Translations under genes and position numbers: made by a program | Origin: DASVTR01 sp036387475 | GTDB lineage: Bacteria; Acidobacteriota; Blastocatellia; Pyrinomonadales; Pyrinomonadaceae | Direction: 5' to 3' | DNA length: 64,000 nt | Assembly: GCA_036387475.1 (NCBI GenBank) | Contig: DASVTR010000006.1 | Span: 1-64,000 of the forward strand | Shown: piece by piece, positions 52,217 to 60,712 of the stretch | Position numbering within the stretch: position 1 is the first letter of the stretch | Layout of the letters: each line of letters begins with the position of its first letter | The notes under the pieces: model-generated | Told to the model about the DNA's origin: nothing | Seen by the model: only the letters and a program-made list of their open reading frames with translations | Databases searched by the model: none

Positions 52217-54514
52217 TCAGTCGTCGTTTAAGATAGTTCCCAATCCCTGCCCATCCGAAATAATCGCATTGACGGCCCCGCTCAAATTAACGAAGAAAGT
52301 CTCGTTTGATTCTCTGAGCGTATCGCCTTTGACCTCAATGGTGACGGTCTTGATGGTCTGTCCGGGCTGAAACGTCAGGGTAGTGATGGGCGCGGCGGTA
52401 TAGTCAGTGCCTGCTGTAGCAGGGCTTGCAGCACCGTTGGCAGTCACGTACTTGACGGACACGGTCTGCCCGCTCGCCGCCGAGAGCTTGATGGTAAAAG
52501 TAGCACTCTTTGAGGCAGCGTCCGGTTCAGTCACACTGACGTTGCTAATCGTAATCGAGGGCGCAGGGTCATCGTCCGTGATTGTGCATGTCGCCTGACT
52601 AACGGCGAGGGTGGCATTGGTCGGGCTAGCGAGCAAGAGCTTGAAACTCTCCGTCAGTTCATCCGAGAGGTCACCTCTGACTATGACGGGCACGTCCTTG
52701 ATGGTCTGTCCGGGTAAGAAAGTCAGCGTCGCTACAGAAAGCGGAGTGTAATCCGTTGGAGCCAGAGCAGAATTATTGGCCGTCGCACGCTTGACAGTTA
52801 CGGTCAGGCCGCTGGGGGCCGACAGCATCACCCTGAAGTTGGCTGTGACGTTACCGTTTGCCTCTGTGACGGCGACATTATTAACCCTGATGCTCGGCGC
52901 AAGATCGTTGTCAGCAATGGTCAGCACTGCTTTACTGAGTTTACCCAACAACGCATCATTCGTCGGATTGTTGAGAGTGAGAGCAATCGTCTCGTTGACT
53001 TCATCAAGCGTGTCATTCTTGACGGGAACGTTGAAGGTTTTGCTCGTCTGCCCGGCGGCAAACGTTAGGCTTCCAGAGGCGGCGGTATAGTCGCTGCCCG
53101 CTGTCGCCTTATCGTTGTTGGTGGCGTAATTGACCGACACCGCTGCTGTCGGATCACCGCCACGCGTCACAGTGATATTGATGCTGCCTGCGCCTTCGCT
53201 CACGTTATAGCTGGCGGCGCTGAATTGCAGGGTCGGCGTCGCTAATGCTCTGCCGACATTGATGCGGAATTTTACCGGGCCATCAATTTCCTTTGACGTG
53301 CGCTCGATGTGGTCAACTATCCCGTCTTGTTTGAGCGACGGAAAGGCCGCGCGTATCAAAGCCACTTCGCCAGCCACAATCGGAGCGGCCATCGAAGTGC
53401 CTTTCCATGTGGCGTATTTTCCGCCAGGCACACTGCTCAGGATGTTATCGCCGGGCGCTGTCACTTGCACCCACGACCCGCGCGTCGAAAATGTCGCCAG
53501 CGTATCCTTCTCTGTGCTGGCCGCAACCGCCAGCAAGCCGTTAATATTTTCCGCAGCAGGATAGAGCGGAGTGGTGTCGCCCGTATTACCCGCTGCCGCG
53601 ACGACGACCAGACCGGGATGACCGATGGCAGGAAAATCGTCATCGACACCCGGCTGCGCCGCATCACTGCATACTTTGTCTAAAAGACTCTTCAGAAGTT
53701 GCGTGCGGCGCGGAATGCTGAGGCTCAGGTTGATGACATCAACACCGTCATCCGTGGCCGGATTGCCGTCCGGGTCTACGGCAAAGGCGAGCGCCTCGGC
53801 CAGCACCCAGAGATTTCCCTGCCCGCGCTCGTCCAGCACACGGATAGGCATAATCTTCGCTTCGGGAGCGACGCGCGCTACTAAACCGGCAACGTGCGTT
53901 CCATGTCCGTATGGGCCTTGTTGCTGAGTGCCAACCTCGCTTGGGTCAATATCCATATCAACGAAGTCGTAACCCGGCACGAGATGCCCGACGAGCGCTG
54001 GGTGTGCTGCGTCCACTCCCGTATCGAGCACGGCCACCGTGATGCCTGCGCCGCGCGTCACCTCGTGCGCCTGCGCCAGATTGATTATCTTCTCATTCCA
54101 TTGTGCAGCGTAAGCCGCCACGTCGTCGCCGACCGTCCATGAATTTCCGACCGTCCACGAATTTCCACTGCCTTCCGGCACTCCCGCAATGTAATTCGGC
54201 TCGGCATAGACGACGCGAGTTGAATCGGCGACAAGCGCGCTGACCTTCTGCTCGACGGGCATGCCGTCAATAATCCGCAGGCGATAAATTGGCCTTGAAC
54301 CAAACTGGCCTAGAGGGGTGGGGTCGAGTTTGTATTGCCACGCTACAGCGTACAGATCAGACGCGTTGGCGAGTTTGACGACGACCTCGCCCGGTACAAA
54401 ATCGTCCGAGTCTTCCGCTCTGACGCTAGCCACCGGCATGAATAGCAAGAGCAGCGCCGGGAGAATCCACAGCAAATGCAGGAAAATTTTTGTCGTGCGG
54501 CGTGTGCGTCGCAT
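52217..54514 (-). CDS. Secreted subtilisin-like serine protease (S8) with three Calx-beta domains
   Basis: The 765-residue enzyme has a signal peptide (LHLLWILPALLLLFMPVASVRA). A short inhibitor-like prodomain follows (about 38-108; EVVVKLANASDLYAV, then RVVYAEPNYIAG). The catalytic residues are Asp164 in VAVLDTGVDAAHP, His204 in GHGTHVAG and Ser374 in GTSMAAPIVAG, with Asn310 for the oxyanion hole. From about residue 430, three Calx-beta repeats follow, with segments like VSEGAGSINITVTRG, ATAGSDYTAASGSLTFAAGQT and DEVNETIALTLNN. These calcium-binding domains often mediate adhesion. An 18-nt duplication encodes GNSWTV twice near residue 118. It lies downstream of the ECF/anti-sigma/CHAT gene string on the same strand, 304 bp away. 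Confidence 0.94.
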   Translation of the reverse strand: MRRTRRTTKIFLHLLWILPALLLLFMPVASVRAEDSDDFVPGEVVVKLANASDLYAVAWQYKLDPTPLGQFGSRPIYRLRIIDGMPVEQKVSALVADSTRVVYAEPNYIAGVPEGSGNSWTVGNSWTVGDDVAAYAAQWNEKIINLAQAHEVTRGAGITVAVLDTGVDAAHPALVGHLVPGYDFVDMDIDPSEVGTQQQGPYGHGTHVAGLVARVAPEAKIMPIRVLDERGQGNLWVLAEALAFAVDPDGNPATDDGVDVINLSLSIPRRTQLLKSLLDKVCSDAAQPGVDDDFPAIGHPGLVVVAAAGNTGDTTPLYPAAENINGLLAVAASTEKDTLATFSTRGSWVQVTAPGDNILSSVPGGKYATWKGTSMAAPIVAGEVALIRAAFPSLKQDGIVDHIERTSKEIDGPVKFRINVGRALATPTLQFSAASYNVSEGAGSINITVTRGGDPTAAVSVNYATNNDKATAGSDYTAASGSLTFAAGQTSKTFNVPVKNDTLDEVNETIALTLNNPTNDALLGKLSKAVLTIADNDLAPSIRVNNVAVTEANGNVTANFRVMLSAPSGLTVTVKRATANNSALAPTDYTPLSVATLTFLPGQTIKDVPVIVRGDLSDELTESFKLLLASPTNATLAVSQATCTITDDDPAPSITISNVSVTEPDAASKSATFTIKLSAASGQTVSVKYVTANGAASPATAGTDYTAAPITTLTFQPGQTIKTVTIEVKGDTLRESNETFFVNLSGAVNAIISDGQGLGTILNDD

Positions 54515-54818
54515 TCTAAGGTGTCTCCCGTGTCAGGCAAACCCTATGCTCGAAGGCTCTTACCCGTAAAGTATGAAAGGTTAAAGAACAGAACAATCCG
54601 CGTCAAATCATGCAAATGAATATAATTTGACCAGAATAACAGTGCAGGCCGGGGGTTGAAAAATACGTCGCCGCCGGAAAGATTTTTTCGGGTTCACAGG
54701 CAGCCGGATTAAGATGCAGGAAGCGTTCTTGCGGTTGGTATCAGCGGTTAATAAACAGCGGAAATGTTTACATTTTGATGAACAATTTGACGAGCTATGC
54801 GGTTTTCGAGGCTTTTTC
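54515..54818. promoter_or_regulatory. Intergenic region between S8 protease and TPR-CHAT genes
   Basis: These 304 bp hold no gene. On the minus strand TTGACG is followed by a 17-nt spacer and TAACCT near 54584-54612, a weak promoter candidate for the S8 gene. AATATAATTTGACC near 54617 is AT-rich. I see no terminator after the CHAT gene, so read-through into the S8 gene is possible. Confidence 0.35.
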
Positions 54819-57653
54819 TTACCAGCGCCCCATCAACACAAACGGCGACCAGAAGAACGGGTGCGGCTGCTGTTCGAGCAGTTTGAGTTGAGCCAGACGC
54901 AAAGCGGCGGCTGGAGACTCGCCCGCCCGCAAAAAAGTATAAAAATTGAGCATCAAAGTGGCCGTCGCCTCGTCTTCCACCGCCCAGAGGCTCAGCAGCA
55001 GCGAGGGCGCGCCCGCCGAGAAAAAGCCACGCGCCAGTCCTATCAACTCGTCGCCCGGAGCAACCGCGCTCACTCCCGTCTCACAGGCGCTCAAGACAAC
55101 CAGATTGCAGTGCAAATCAAGGCCGTAAGCATCACGCACGGTCAGCCAGCCGTCCGCCAGACGCAACGAAGAGAAGAGCGGATTGTCTGGCCGAAACTGG
55201 CCGTGGCAGGCCAGGTGAAGCACGTCTGCGCGCGGCGCATGTTCGCGCAGAGCGGCCAGAGTTGCGCTTTCATCCAGCAATGCCAACGCAGAAGGAAAGA
55301 GTGGCTTGAGCACTTCAATCTCGTCGCGCACGCGAGGGGTTTGCTCGTCGGCGACGCCGAGCAGCAGCGCGCTCTCCAGCGGTCGTTGCTCTTTGGCAAG
55401 ACAATGATGCAGGACAATCGCGCTCGGAGAATAAGAGACCTCGCGGCGCTCTATCACGTAAGCCGTGCCGTCGTGCAGCGCATGGAACGGAAGATAATGG
55501 AGCGTGCGATGTGGGACGATGGTGAGACGCTTCTCCCCGACACGCTCTTCGATTGCCTTGAACAGCAGTTTATAGAGCGACTGCAAGTAGTGACGCGCAC
55601 GAATGGTGAGATGCGGAAGGTGTTTGCACATCCTTTCAGCACCATGGCGCAGCGCATCGACCTGAAAACGAAACTGTTCCAGCAGGCTTCTGGCCTCTTC
55701 TTCCGCTCCCAGATGACGCACGACTTCAACGCTTTTATCAGTGACGACGAATGCCAGCAATTCTCCGTCAAGACTCGTGTATTCGATTAACGCAGTGTCC
55801 GGGCCAAGGTCACGCTGAAGCTCTGAGAGATCGAAGGCTTCGACGTGTGTGAGCAAAGGGTCGCCGCGATGCTGTAGCTGCCGCATAATCTCAAGCGTCT
55901 TGCTCTCGCGTTCGCGTACGGCCCTGTGTAGCGCCGCCATCTCGGTTGCGCCCTTTGCCGCTTCGTTTCGCAGTGGGCGATTAATCTGGCTATAGAACCA
56001 GTTTAATTCCTCCTGCAACTCGTCAAGCTGTGTCATCAATTCGGCTTCGAACGGGTCGCGCGGCTGCGGCAGGAATTTCAGCGCGCCGCCGAGCGCATCG
56101 ACGAGGGCGCGCGAGCGTGCACGCTCGACAAAGCCGAGCGCTTCCGCCACACGGTCTCTCTCATCCGTCAAACACAAACGCACCAACTCATCATAGGGAA
56201 CGAGTTTGTCTGAGAAGAATGCCGTGCGAAACTCTTCGGCTGGCAGCGGCGCTCTCAGGTCTTCGATCAACGTGACGGCACGCTTGAAGAAATCCTCCGC
56301 GCTCTTTCGGTCGCCCATCATACTTGCAAGCAGACCAAGCGAGGTGTAGCAGCGCTCGGCCACCTGCGGCTGGGCCTGTCGCAACGCATCGCTGAGCGCT
56401 GTTTCCAAAAGGCTGCGAGCCTCTTCGGTCTTCCCCTTCGCGCGTGTTGCTTCGCCGCGCAGCCAGCGAGCCATCAGAGCGCGCCGCCACGTCCCGGCGG
56501 AGGTGAGCGGGGCTTCAGCGAGGGCTGCGGCGGCGCTAGCCTCTTCGTAGTTTCCCTCTTCGTAATGCAGTTGCGCTTCCGTCAAGGTCACCATCGCTTC
56601 GCCGACAAAGTTTTCTTCCTCGCCGTAGAGCCGTCGGGCATCGGCAAGCAGCGCGTGTGCTTTATCCACCTGTCCGAGCGCAATAGCAGCGCGCCCGTGC
56701 TGGGCCAAAGCCCTCGCCTGCTCGGCGCGCATCCCCAACAATGCAAAAGTCGGGATGACACGCTCATAAATCGTCGCCGCTTCCGGGACGAGATTCAGTT
56801 CCAGATAAGCGTCGGCGATCTCCTGCTCGACAGTGGCGGATTGATGCGGCATTCCCAAAGCGGTGTAGCGGCGGCGCGAACGCTCCAGGCAATCGAGCGC
56901 CTGATCGTAGCGCCCCTGAAAGAGCGCAAGATTGCCCATGTTGGCCTCGATCTCGGCTTGCCTGACCGTCAGCCCTGCACTCTCTGCGCGCCCAAGCGCT
57001 TGCTGGTAAAGCTCTTCAGCCGAACGAAATTTGTGGAGGGTGGAATAGGTATTGGCGAGGCAGTTTTCTATTTCGGCGAGCTGTTTCTGATCGTCCAAGG
57101 CGGCATAGCGGTCGCGTGCGGAAGTCTGAAACCGCTCGGCCTCATGATAGCGGTCGCGCCTGAAATACAGATTACCGAGGTTGTGTTCAATCTTGCCCGC
57201 CGCCAGCGTATCGCCCTCACTGATGAAGACCTCGCGCGCGCGCAGCCCGCATTCAATCGCTTCGTCATAGCGACCGAGCATCGCCAGCGGGATAAGCTTG
57301 CTGACCTCTGTGATGGCCGCCGTATGCGGCATTCCGAGTGAGATAAAACGCGAGGCGGCAGTTTCCAAACGTTCGACGGCGCGTTCCATCTGCCCGTCTA
57401 CCAACGCGGCGATTCCCGCTCCCCAATCAGCGAGCGCAGCAATCTCCGCATCATCACGGACGCGGCTCAGCGCACTCAATGCCGCCGCCGCCCCGGTTGC
57501 GCGTGTGGGGTCGCTGCTCCAACCGTCCAGACAAATATCCTTGAGCAGATAGGCCAGAGCGGCATCCGTCAAAGCAGAGTGATGCCTCAACAATGCTTCA
57601 CGTTCAGCATCGCCTGCCAGGACGAGACGCGCCGCCAGTTCTGCACGCTGCAT
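54819..57653 (-). CDS. Cytosolic TPR-CHAT protease next to an anti-sigma gene
   Basis: The 944-residue protein has no signal peptide or membrane helix and should be cytosolic. Residues 110-480 contain at least eight TPR pairs, for example KIEHNLGNLYFRRDRYHEAERF, IENCLANTYSTLHKFRSAEELY and IEANMGNLALFQGRYDQALDCL. A linker follows, then the CHAT domain (about 620-944). The predicted dyad His817 in VLHLACHGQFRP and Cys857 in LVVLSACETGVS is intact. The end is FFWSPFVLMGRW. ATG at 57653 is 1 nt after the anti-sigma stop codon, so translation is coupled. By analogy with TPR-CHAT of type III-E CRISPR systems, which cleaves a protein that controls an ECF sigma factor, I infer that the target could be the neighbouring anti-sigma factor. 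That is not shown by the sequence. Confidence 0.94.
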   Translation of the reverse strand: MQRAELAARLVLAGDAEREALLRHHSALTDAALAYLLKDICLDGWSSDPTRATGAAAALSALSRVRDDAEIAALADWGAGIAALVDGQMERAVERLETAASRFISLGMPHTAAITEVSKLIPLAMLGRYDEAIECGLRAREVFISEGDTLAAGKIEHNLGNLYFRRDRYHEAERFQTSARDRYAALDDQKQLAEIENCLANTYSTLHKFRSAEELYQQALGRAESAGLTVRQAEIEANMGNLALFQGRYDQALDCLERSRRRYTALGMPHQSATVEQEIADAYLELNLVPEAATIYERVIPTFALLGMRAEQARALAQHGRAAIALGQVDKAHALLADARRLYGEEENFVGEAMVTLTEAQLHYEEGNYEEASAAAALAEAPLTSAGTWRRALMARWLRGEATRAKGKTEEARSLLETALSDALRQAQPQVAERCYTSLGLLASMMGDRKSAEDFFKRAVTLIEDLRAPLPAEEFRTAFFSDKLVPYDELVRLCLTDERDRVAEALGFVERARSRALVDALGGALKFLPQPRDPFEAELMTQLDELQEELNWFYSQINRPLRNEAAKGATEMAALHRAVRERESKTLEIMRQLQHRGDPLLTHVEAFDLSELQRDLGPDTALIEYTSLDGELLAFVVTDKSVEVVRHLGAEEEARSLLEQFRFQVDALRHGAERMCKHLPHLTIRARHYLQSLYKLLFKAIEERVGEKRLTIVPHRTLHYLPFHALHDGTAYVIERREVSYSPSAIVLHHCLAKEQRPLESALLLGVADEQTPRVRDEIEVLKPLFPSALALLDESATLAALREHAPRADVLHLACHGQFRPDNPLFSSLRLADGWLTVRDAYGLDLHCNLVVLSACETGVSAVAPGDELIGLARGFFSAGAPSLLLSLWAVEDEATATLMLNFYTFLRAGESPAAALRLAQLKLLEQQPHPFFWSPFVLMGRW

Positions 57654-57654
57654 G

Positions 57655-58251
57655 CTATGCCTTTAAGTCTAGGTCTGGGACTTCTACCTCCACATCGGTC
57701 AAACGCAATTGAAGAGTATAACGGCCCGACGGGACAGGCGGCAGAGTAAATTCGCACAAATCGTTCATCGAGGCTGAGGTCATGCCCGCGTCGCCCTTTA
57801 GGCTGACCTGCCCGCCCGTGCATTGGCCCAGCACTTGCCCGGAGACAATCCAGGACTCGCCGCTCGGCTTCACGCGTAAATCCACATCGTTCTCGCCTGC
57901 GCTGTAAAGAAACTGGCGCGCCTGCGATTGGCCGGAGCGCAGCCCGTAGGCGGGCATGGATTGCGCGCTATCAAAATTGAGCGCGGCCAGAACGCGGCGC
58001 ACAACAGAGGGTTTCGCTGAAGCTGCGCGTGAATGAAACAGGGCGACGGCGTTGGCCTTGACATCGCGCGGAGCATCTTCCGCCGTGTCCGTCCGCATCA
58101 GTTGGACGAGTTGCGTGAGCTTGTCTAGCTGCCCGGAGCAATGCGAACAGGCCGAGACGTGGCCGAGCAACGACGCCCGCTCGTCGGCAGAAAGGCGGTT
58201 TTCCGCCATATCGGCGAGCGTTTTGAATGGAAGATGTCGGGTTATTTTCAT
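57655..58251 (-). CDS. Soluble zinc-finger anti-sigma factor
   Basis: The 198-residue protein has an N-terminal zf-HC2 (anti-sigma zinc finger) motif in LLGHVSACSHCSGQLDKL, with His, Cys and Cys ligands near residues 45-55. No membrane helix follows, unlike many anti-sigma factors. The C-terminal part (WIVSGQVLGQCTGGQVSLKGD, then SGRYTLQLRLTDVEVEVPDL) looks like a small beta-domain. The start at ATG 58251 has a GGAGAGAAAAC site and is preferred over an in-frame start at 58293. It is encoded between the ECF sigma gene upstream (about 86 nt) and the TPR-CHAT gene downstream (1 nt). It probably holds the sigma factor inactive in the cytoplasm. Confidence 0.9.
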   Translation of the reverse strand: MKITRHLPFKTLADMAENRLSADERASLLGHVSACSHCSGQLDKLTQLVQLMRTDTAEDAPRDVKANAVALFHSRAASAKPSVVRRVLAALNFDSAQSMPAYGLRSGQSQARQFLYSAGENDVDLRVKPSGESWIVSGQVLGQCTGGQVSLKGDAGMTSASMNDLCEFTLPPVPSGRYTLQLRLTDVEVEVPDLDLKA

Positions 58252-58337
58252 GTTTTCTCTCCGGCAAGTGGCACTTGATAGGCCAATCTTCAATTCAACA
58301 GTGCAGCGCCGTTTGCGGAAAATACATGGAAATTTGC

Positions 58338-58895
58338 TCAGGAGAGCTGCTGCATTAACTTTTTCAGGCAGCGAGCGCGGGTCGGGCCGATGCTGCCTTC
58401 GGTCGTGCCGATGGCGGCAGCAATCTCAGCATAGGGCGGCGTTTCAGCCAAATAAAAAAGCATCGTCAACAATTTCCGGCAGCGCTCGTCAAGCGCCCCA
58501 AGCGCCGTTCGCACTTTGTGTTGCTCTTCCAGATTTATCAAAACCTCGTCGGGCAAGAGCGTCTCATCGGGCAGTTTATCCAACTCTGTCTCATTTTCCT
58601 CTTCATCCCACCCTGGGTTCTGCACTCTTTTTTCGCGGCTAATCAAGCGCCAGGTCTTTCGTCGCGCCGTCGTGACCAGCCACGCCTGCAGACGTTCGGG
58701 CTGCTCAATCGAGTCCAGTTTTTCAAACAACGTCGTAAAGACTTCCTGAAACACGTCCGAGGCTTGGTCTTTATCCAGACCGGCCCGGCGCGGAATAGCA
58801 TAGATGAGCCGCTGGTAACGCTCGACGAGCGATTCCCAGGCAGATTCATCACCACGTCGGCAGGCTTCGAGCAGCCGCTCATCGCTCAGTGTCAT
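58338..58895 (-). CDS. ECF-type RNA polymerase sigma factor
   Basis: The 185-residue protein has the two ECF domains. Sigma-2 is in YQRLIYAIPRRAGLDKDQASDVFQEVFTTLFEKL with -10 recognition in RLQAWLVTTARRKTWRLI. Sigma-4 is in YAEIAAAIGTTEGSIGPTRARCLKKL. The linker is acidic (GWDEEENETELDKLPDETLLPDE). ATG at 58895 has a GGGGACAC leader. It heads the sigma/anti-sigma/TPR-CHAT string. Its regulon cannot be deduced; the S8 protease at 52.2 kb is one candidate target. Confidence 0.93.
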   Translation of the reverse strand: MTLSDERLLEACRRGDESAWESLVERYQRLIYAIPRRAGLDKDQASDVFQEVFTTLFEKLDSIEQPERLQAWLVTTARRKTWRLISREKRVQNPGWDEEENETELDKLPDETLLPDEVLINLEEQHKVRTALGALDERCRKLLTMLFYLAETPPYAEIAAAIGTTEGSIGPTRARCLKKLMQQLS

Positions 58896-58989
58896 GTGTC
58901 CCCGCGTTCTCGGTTCGATTCAGGCTGCTAGGATATGATTCAAATTCAAGCTTTGTCTAGCCCGCCATACAAGATAAAGCGTTTGGCAG

Positions 58990-59019
58990 TTTATATCAGG
59001 AATATCAATTCTCCCTGAA
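58990..59019 (-). promoter_or_regulatory. Candidate extended -10 promoter for the ECF operon
   Basis: On the minus strand TGATATAAAC gives an extended -10 (TATAAA at 58990-58995). TTCAGG lies 18 nt upstream as a poor -35. The leader would be about 90 nt. The -10 resembles those at 3423 and 51160. Confidence 0.4.
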
Positions 59020-59207
59020 GGTTTTTTCCGAAGCGTATGTATTTCACCAGCGAAGGCAGGCACTGTCACCTCGTTCAATCGGTGCTTTTGAGATGAGCGC
59101 GATGCTCGCAAAGCGACCTCAAAGCTCTGTCTACGCACCGCAGTTCACGCTCAGCAGATTTTGGAAACAGCTTTTGCCTGAAGATGCACAGGAGGTTTTC
59201 GGGCAGA

Positions 59208-59246
59208 AAACAATCCGGCGGAAGTACACGCTCCGCCGGATTGTTT
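59208..59246 (+). terminator. Orphan terminator in the divergent gap before the 59.5-kb gene
   Basis: AAACAATCCGGCGGA and TCCGCCGGATTGTTT form a perfect 15-bp stem with a 9-nt loop, followed by ATTTAAAG. It is symmetric enough to work in either direction. No convincing coding gene ends before it on the plus strand, so it may end a small RNA. Confidence 0.7.
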
Positions 59247-59473
59247 ATTTAAAGCCTCGGATGCCGGACAACACTTCTCATTCAAGGGCCTGGAAATTCA
59301 ACTCCGCTTCTATCCTCGTTCGACTTTCGCGTGTTTTTAAAATTCGTAGTTAAAAATTCGGCGGCTTGTATTTTTAGTGATCGCCGCTGCTCTGTAGAGA
59401 GACCCTACCCTGTCGGCTCTGCCAGAGCAAATCGGGTAAATCATTTTCAAGGATAAGTTTTAAGGAGAAGATA

Positions 59474-60307
59474 ATGTTTAGAAAAACCTCGCTGCTTACT
59501 TTTGCGCTGGCACTACTGACCACGCTTACTTTCGTTCCCATGATCGCACGGGCCGACGTTCAGGATCGCCTGTATGATTTCACTGACGACTTCTATCGGA
59601 AGAACGGCGTCGACCCGACCAAAATCGTTGGCCGCCGCCAGGGCGTTGCCCCGCTGGGCACCATTGATACGCCGCTGTTCCCCTTTCAGCGTAACGTCAG
59701 AGCGCTGCTCACATTGCCCGCTTACAATCACAGCGGCGCGATTTACTACTGGACTGTGCTGGGCGAATTCTTCAACGATGGCTTTACCAAAGACGCCGCC
59801 GGACAGCGTGCGCGTCAGACTGCCGATAACATGATTGAATACGTCTTCCCAAGGAAGGACGGCAATCCCGTCGGCCTCGGCAACCTGCGCCAGTCCGTCA
59901 TGCTGGACATGCGCAACGGCTACTTCAGCAACAACCCGCTCGGATTGTGGACACACGTTTGGATTAGCTACACCCCACGCGCCTTCAACACAGAAGAGGG
60001 CAAGAAGACGCTCTTAGACCTTCAGAAAAAGAACGGCCTCGCCACCGATGGCACGCCCATCATCAAGACCTTGAGCGAACTCGACAATCTCTTGAGCAAG
60101 GGCCTGGTCGCCAGGCGACTGCGTAACCCGGACGGTTCGGAAGGCGCGACCTATAGCATCTGCCCGGTCGTCAAAGACCCGACCGATGGCGGCATCGCTA
60201 CAGACCAGTTCCTGGCCTACACGCGCAAAGCCGATGGTACGCCGCTCGAACCCTACTTCGTGCGTCACTTCGATAGCCTGAGATTCACTGGCCGCTGGGC
60301 CAACTAG
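59474..60307 (+). CDS. Secreted hypothetical protein
   Basis: The 277-residue product has a signal peptide (LLTFALALLTTLTFVPMIARA). The mature protein has RLYDFTDDFYRKNGVDPTKIV, then QRNVRALLTLPAYNHSGAIYYWTVLGEFF and MLDMRNGYFSNNPLGLWTHVWISYTPRAF. It has many aromatics and no Cys pair that would suggest disulfides. I do not recognise the family, and no catalytic motif stands out. A strong AAGGAGAAG site precedes ATG at 59474. It stands alone and ends in a strong terminator. A secreted binding or structural protein is one possibility. Confidence 0.85.
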   Translation: MFRKTSLLTFALALLTTLTFVPMIARADVQDRLYDFTDDFYRKNGVDPTKIVGRRQGVAPLGTIDTPLFPFQRNVRALLTLPAYNHSGAIYYWTVLGEFFNDGFTKDAAGQRARQTADNMIEYVFPRKDGNPVGLGNLRQSVMLDMRNGYFSNNPLGLWTHVWISYTPRAFNTEEGKKTLLDLQKKNGLATDGTPIIKTLSELDNLLSKGLVARRLRNPDGSEGATYSICPVVKDPTDGGIATDQFLAYTRKADGTPLEPYFVRHFDSLRFTGRWAN

Positions 60308-60712
60308 CAAGACTGCTGTTCGATTCATCACTGTCATTCAAAAAGCTGCGGCCCGCCGGTTCAAGTCATGTGTGAACCGGCGGGCCGCAACTTTTTGAAT
60401 AATCAGTAAACTTGGATAACGAATCAACAGAGGCTTCGATTTCTCTTACTTCGTCAAACACCCTTATCAAAGCCTGCTGTCTCGATCCCTCGTGAAAATT
60501 CTTCGTCTACTTTCTAAAAAATTACGGCGCGGCGTGTATTTTTCAGCGGCCTCGTTTGACTGTCGTATTGGTCGCGCCTCAGGGCTGCTCGCAGCGGGGG
60601 AGAGCCTCCTCGGTGGCTCTTTTGCGATAGCCCTTGAGGCGCGCGACCGCACCGCTCAGCATCCTTTCCAGTTAACCCAACAAATCAGCTTCTCATCCGT
60701 CAGTTTGTCATT
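60308..60712. other. Convergent intergenic region with terminator and double-stem hairpin
   Basis: No gene was found in these 405 bp. A terminator lies at 60336-60400. Further on, GGTCGCGCCTCAGGGCT (60570-60586) pairs with AGCCCTTGAGGCGCGCGACC (60629-60648), and an inner AGAGCC/GGCTCT stem sits between them. The second structure may serve as the minus-strand terminator of the PQQ gene, but it has no U-run. Confidence 0.55.
60336..60400 (+). terminator. Long terminator stem after the 59.5-kb gene
   Basis: Two 28-nt arms (ATTCAAAAAGCTGCGGCCCG and onward) pair with one mismatch around a 9-nt loop. The 3' arm ends GCAACTTTTTGAAT, giving a U-run. It lies 29 nt after the stop codon. Confidence 0.85.

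Noticed and set aside
54714..55790. Plus-strand open frame of 358 codons
   Set aside because: It is antisense to the CHAT domain, whose dyad and end motif are intact.
54819..58895. Type III-E CRISPR (Craspase) locus
   Set aside because: A TPR-CHAT protease and an ECF sigma factor are present, but there is no gRAMP/Cas7-11, no Cas1/2, no array, and no Csx30-like protein.
59093..59353. Plus-strand frame of 86 codons
   Set aside because: A strong terminator stem lies inside it. It has no good ribosome binding site and no recognisable domain.
60570..60648. Classical rho-independent terminator of the PQQ gene
   Set aside because: The stem is strong but has no U-run on the minus strand. I list it only as a structured region.
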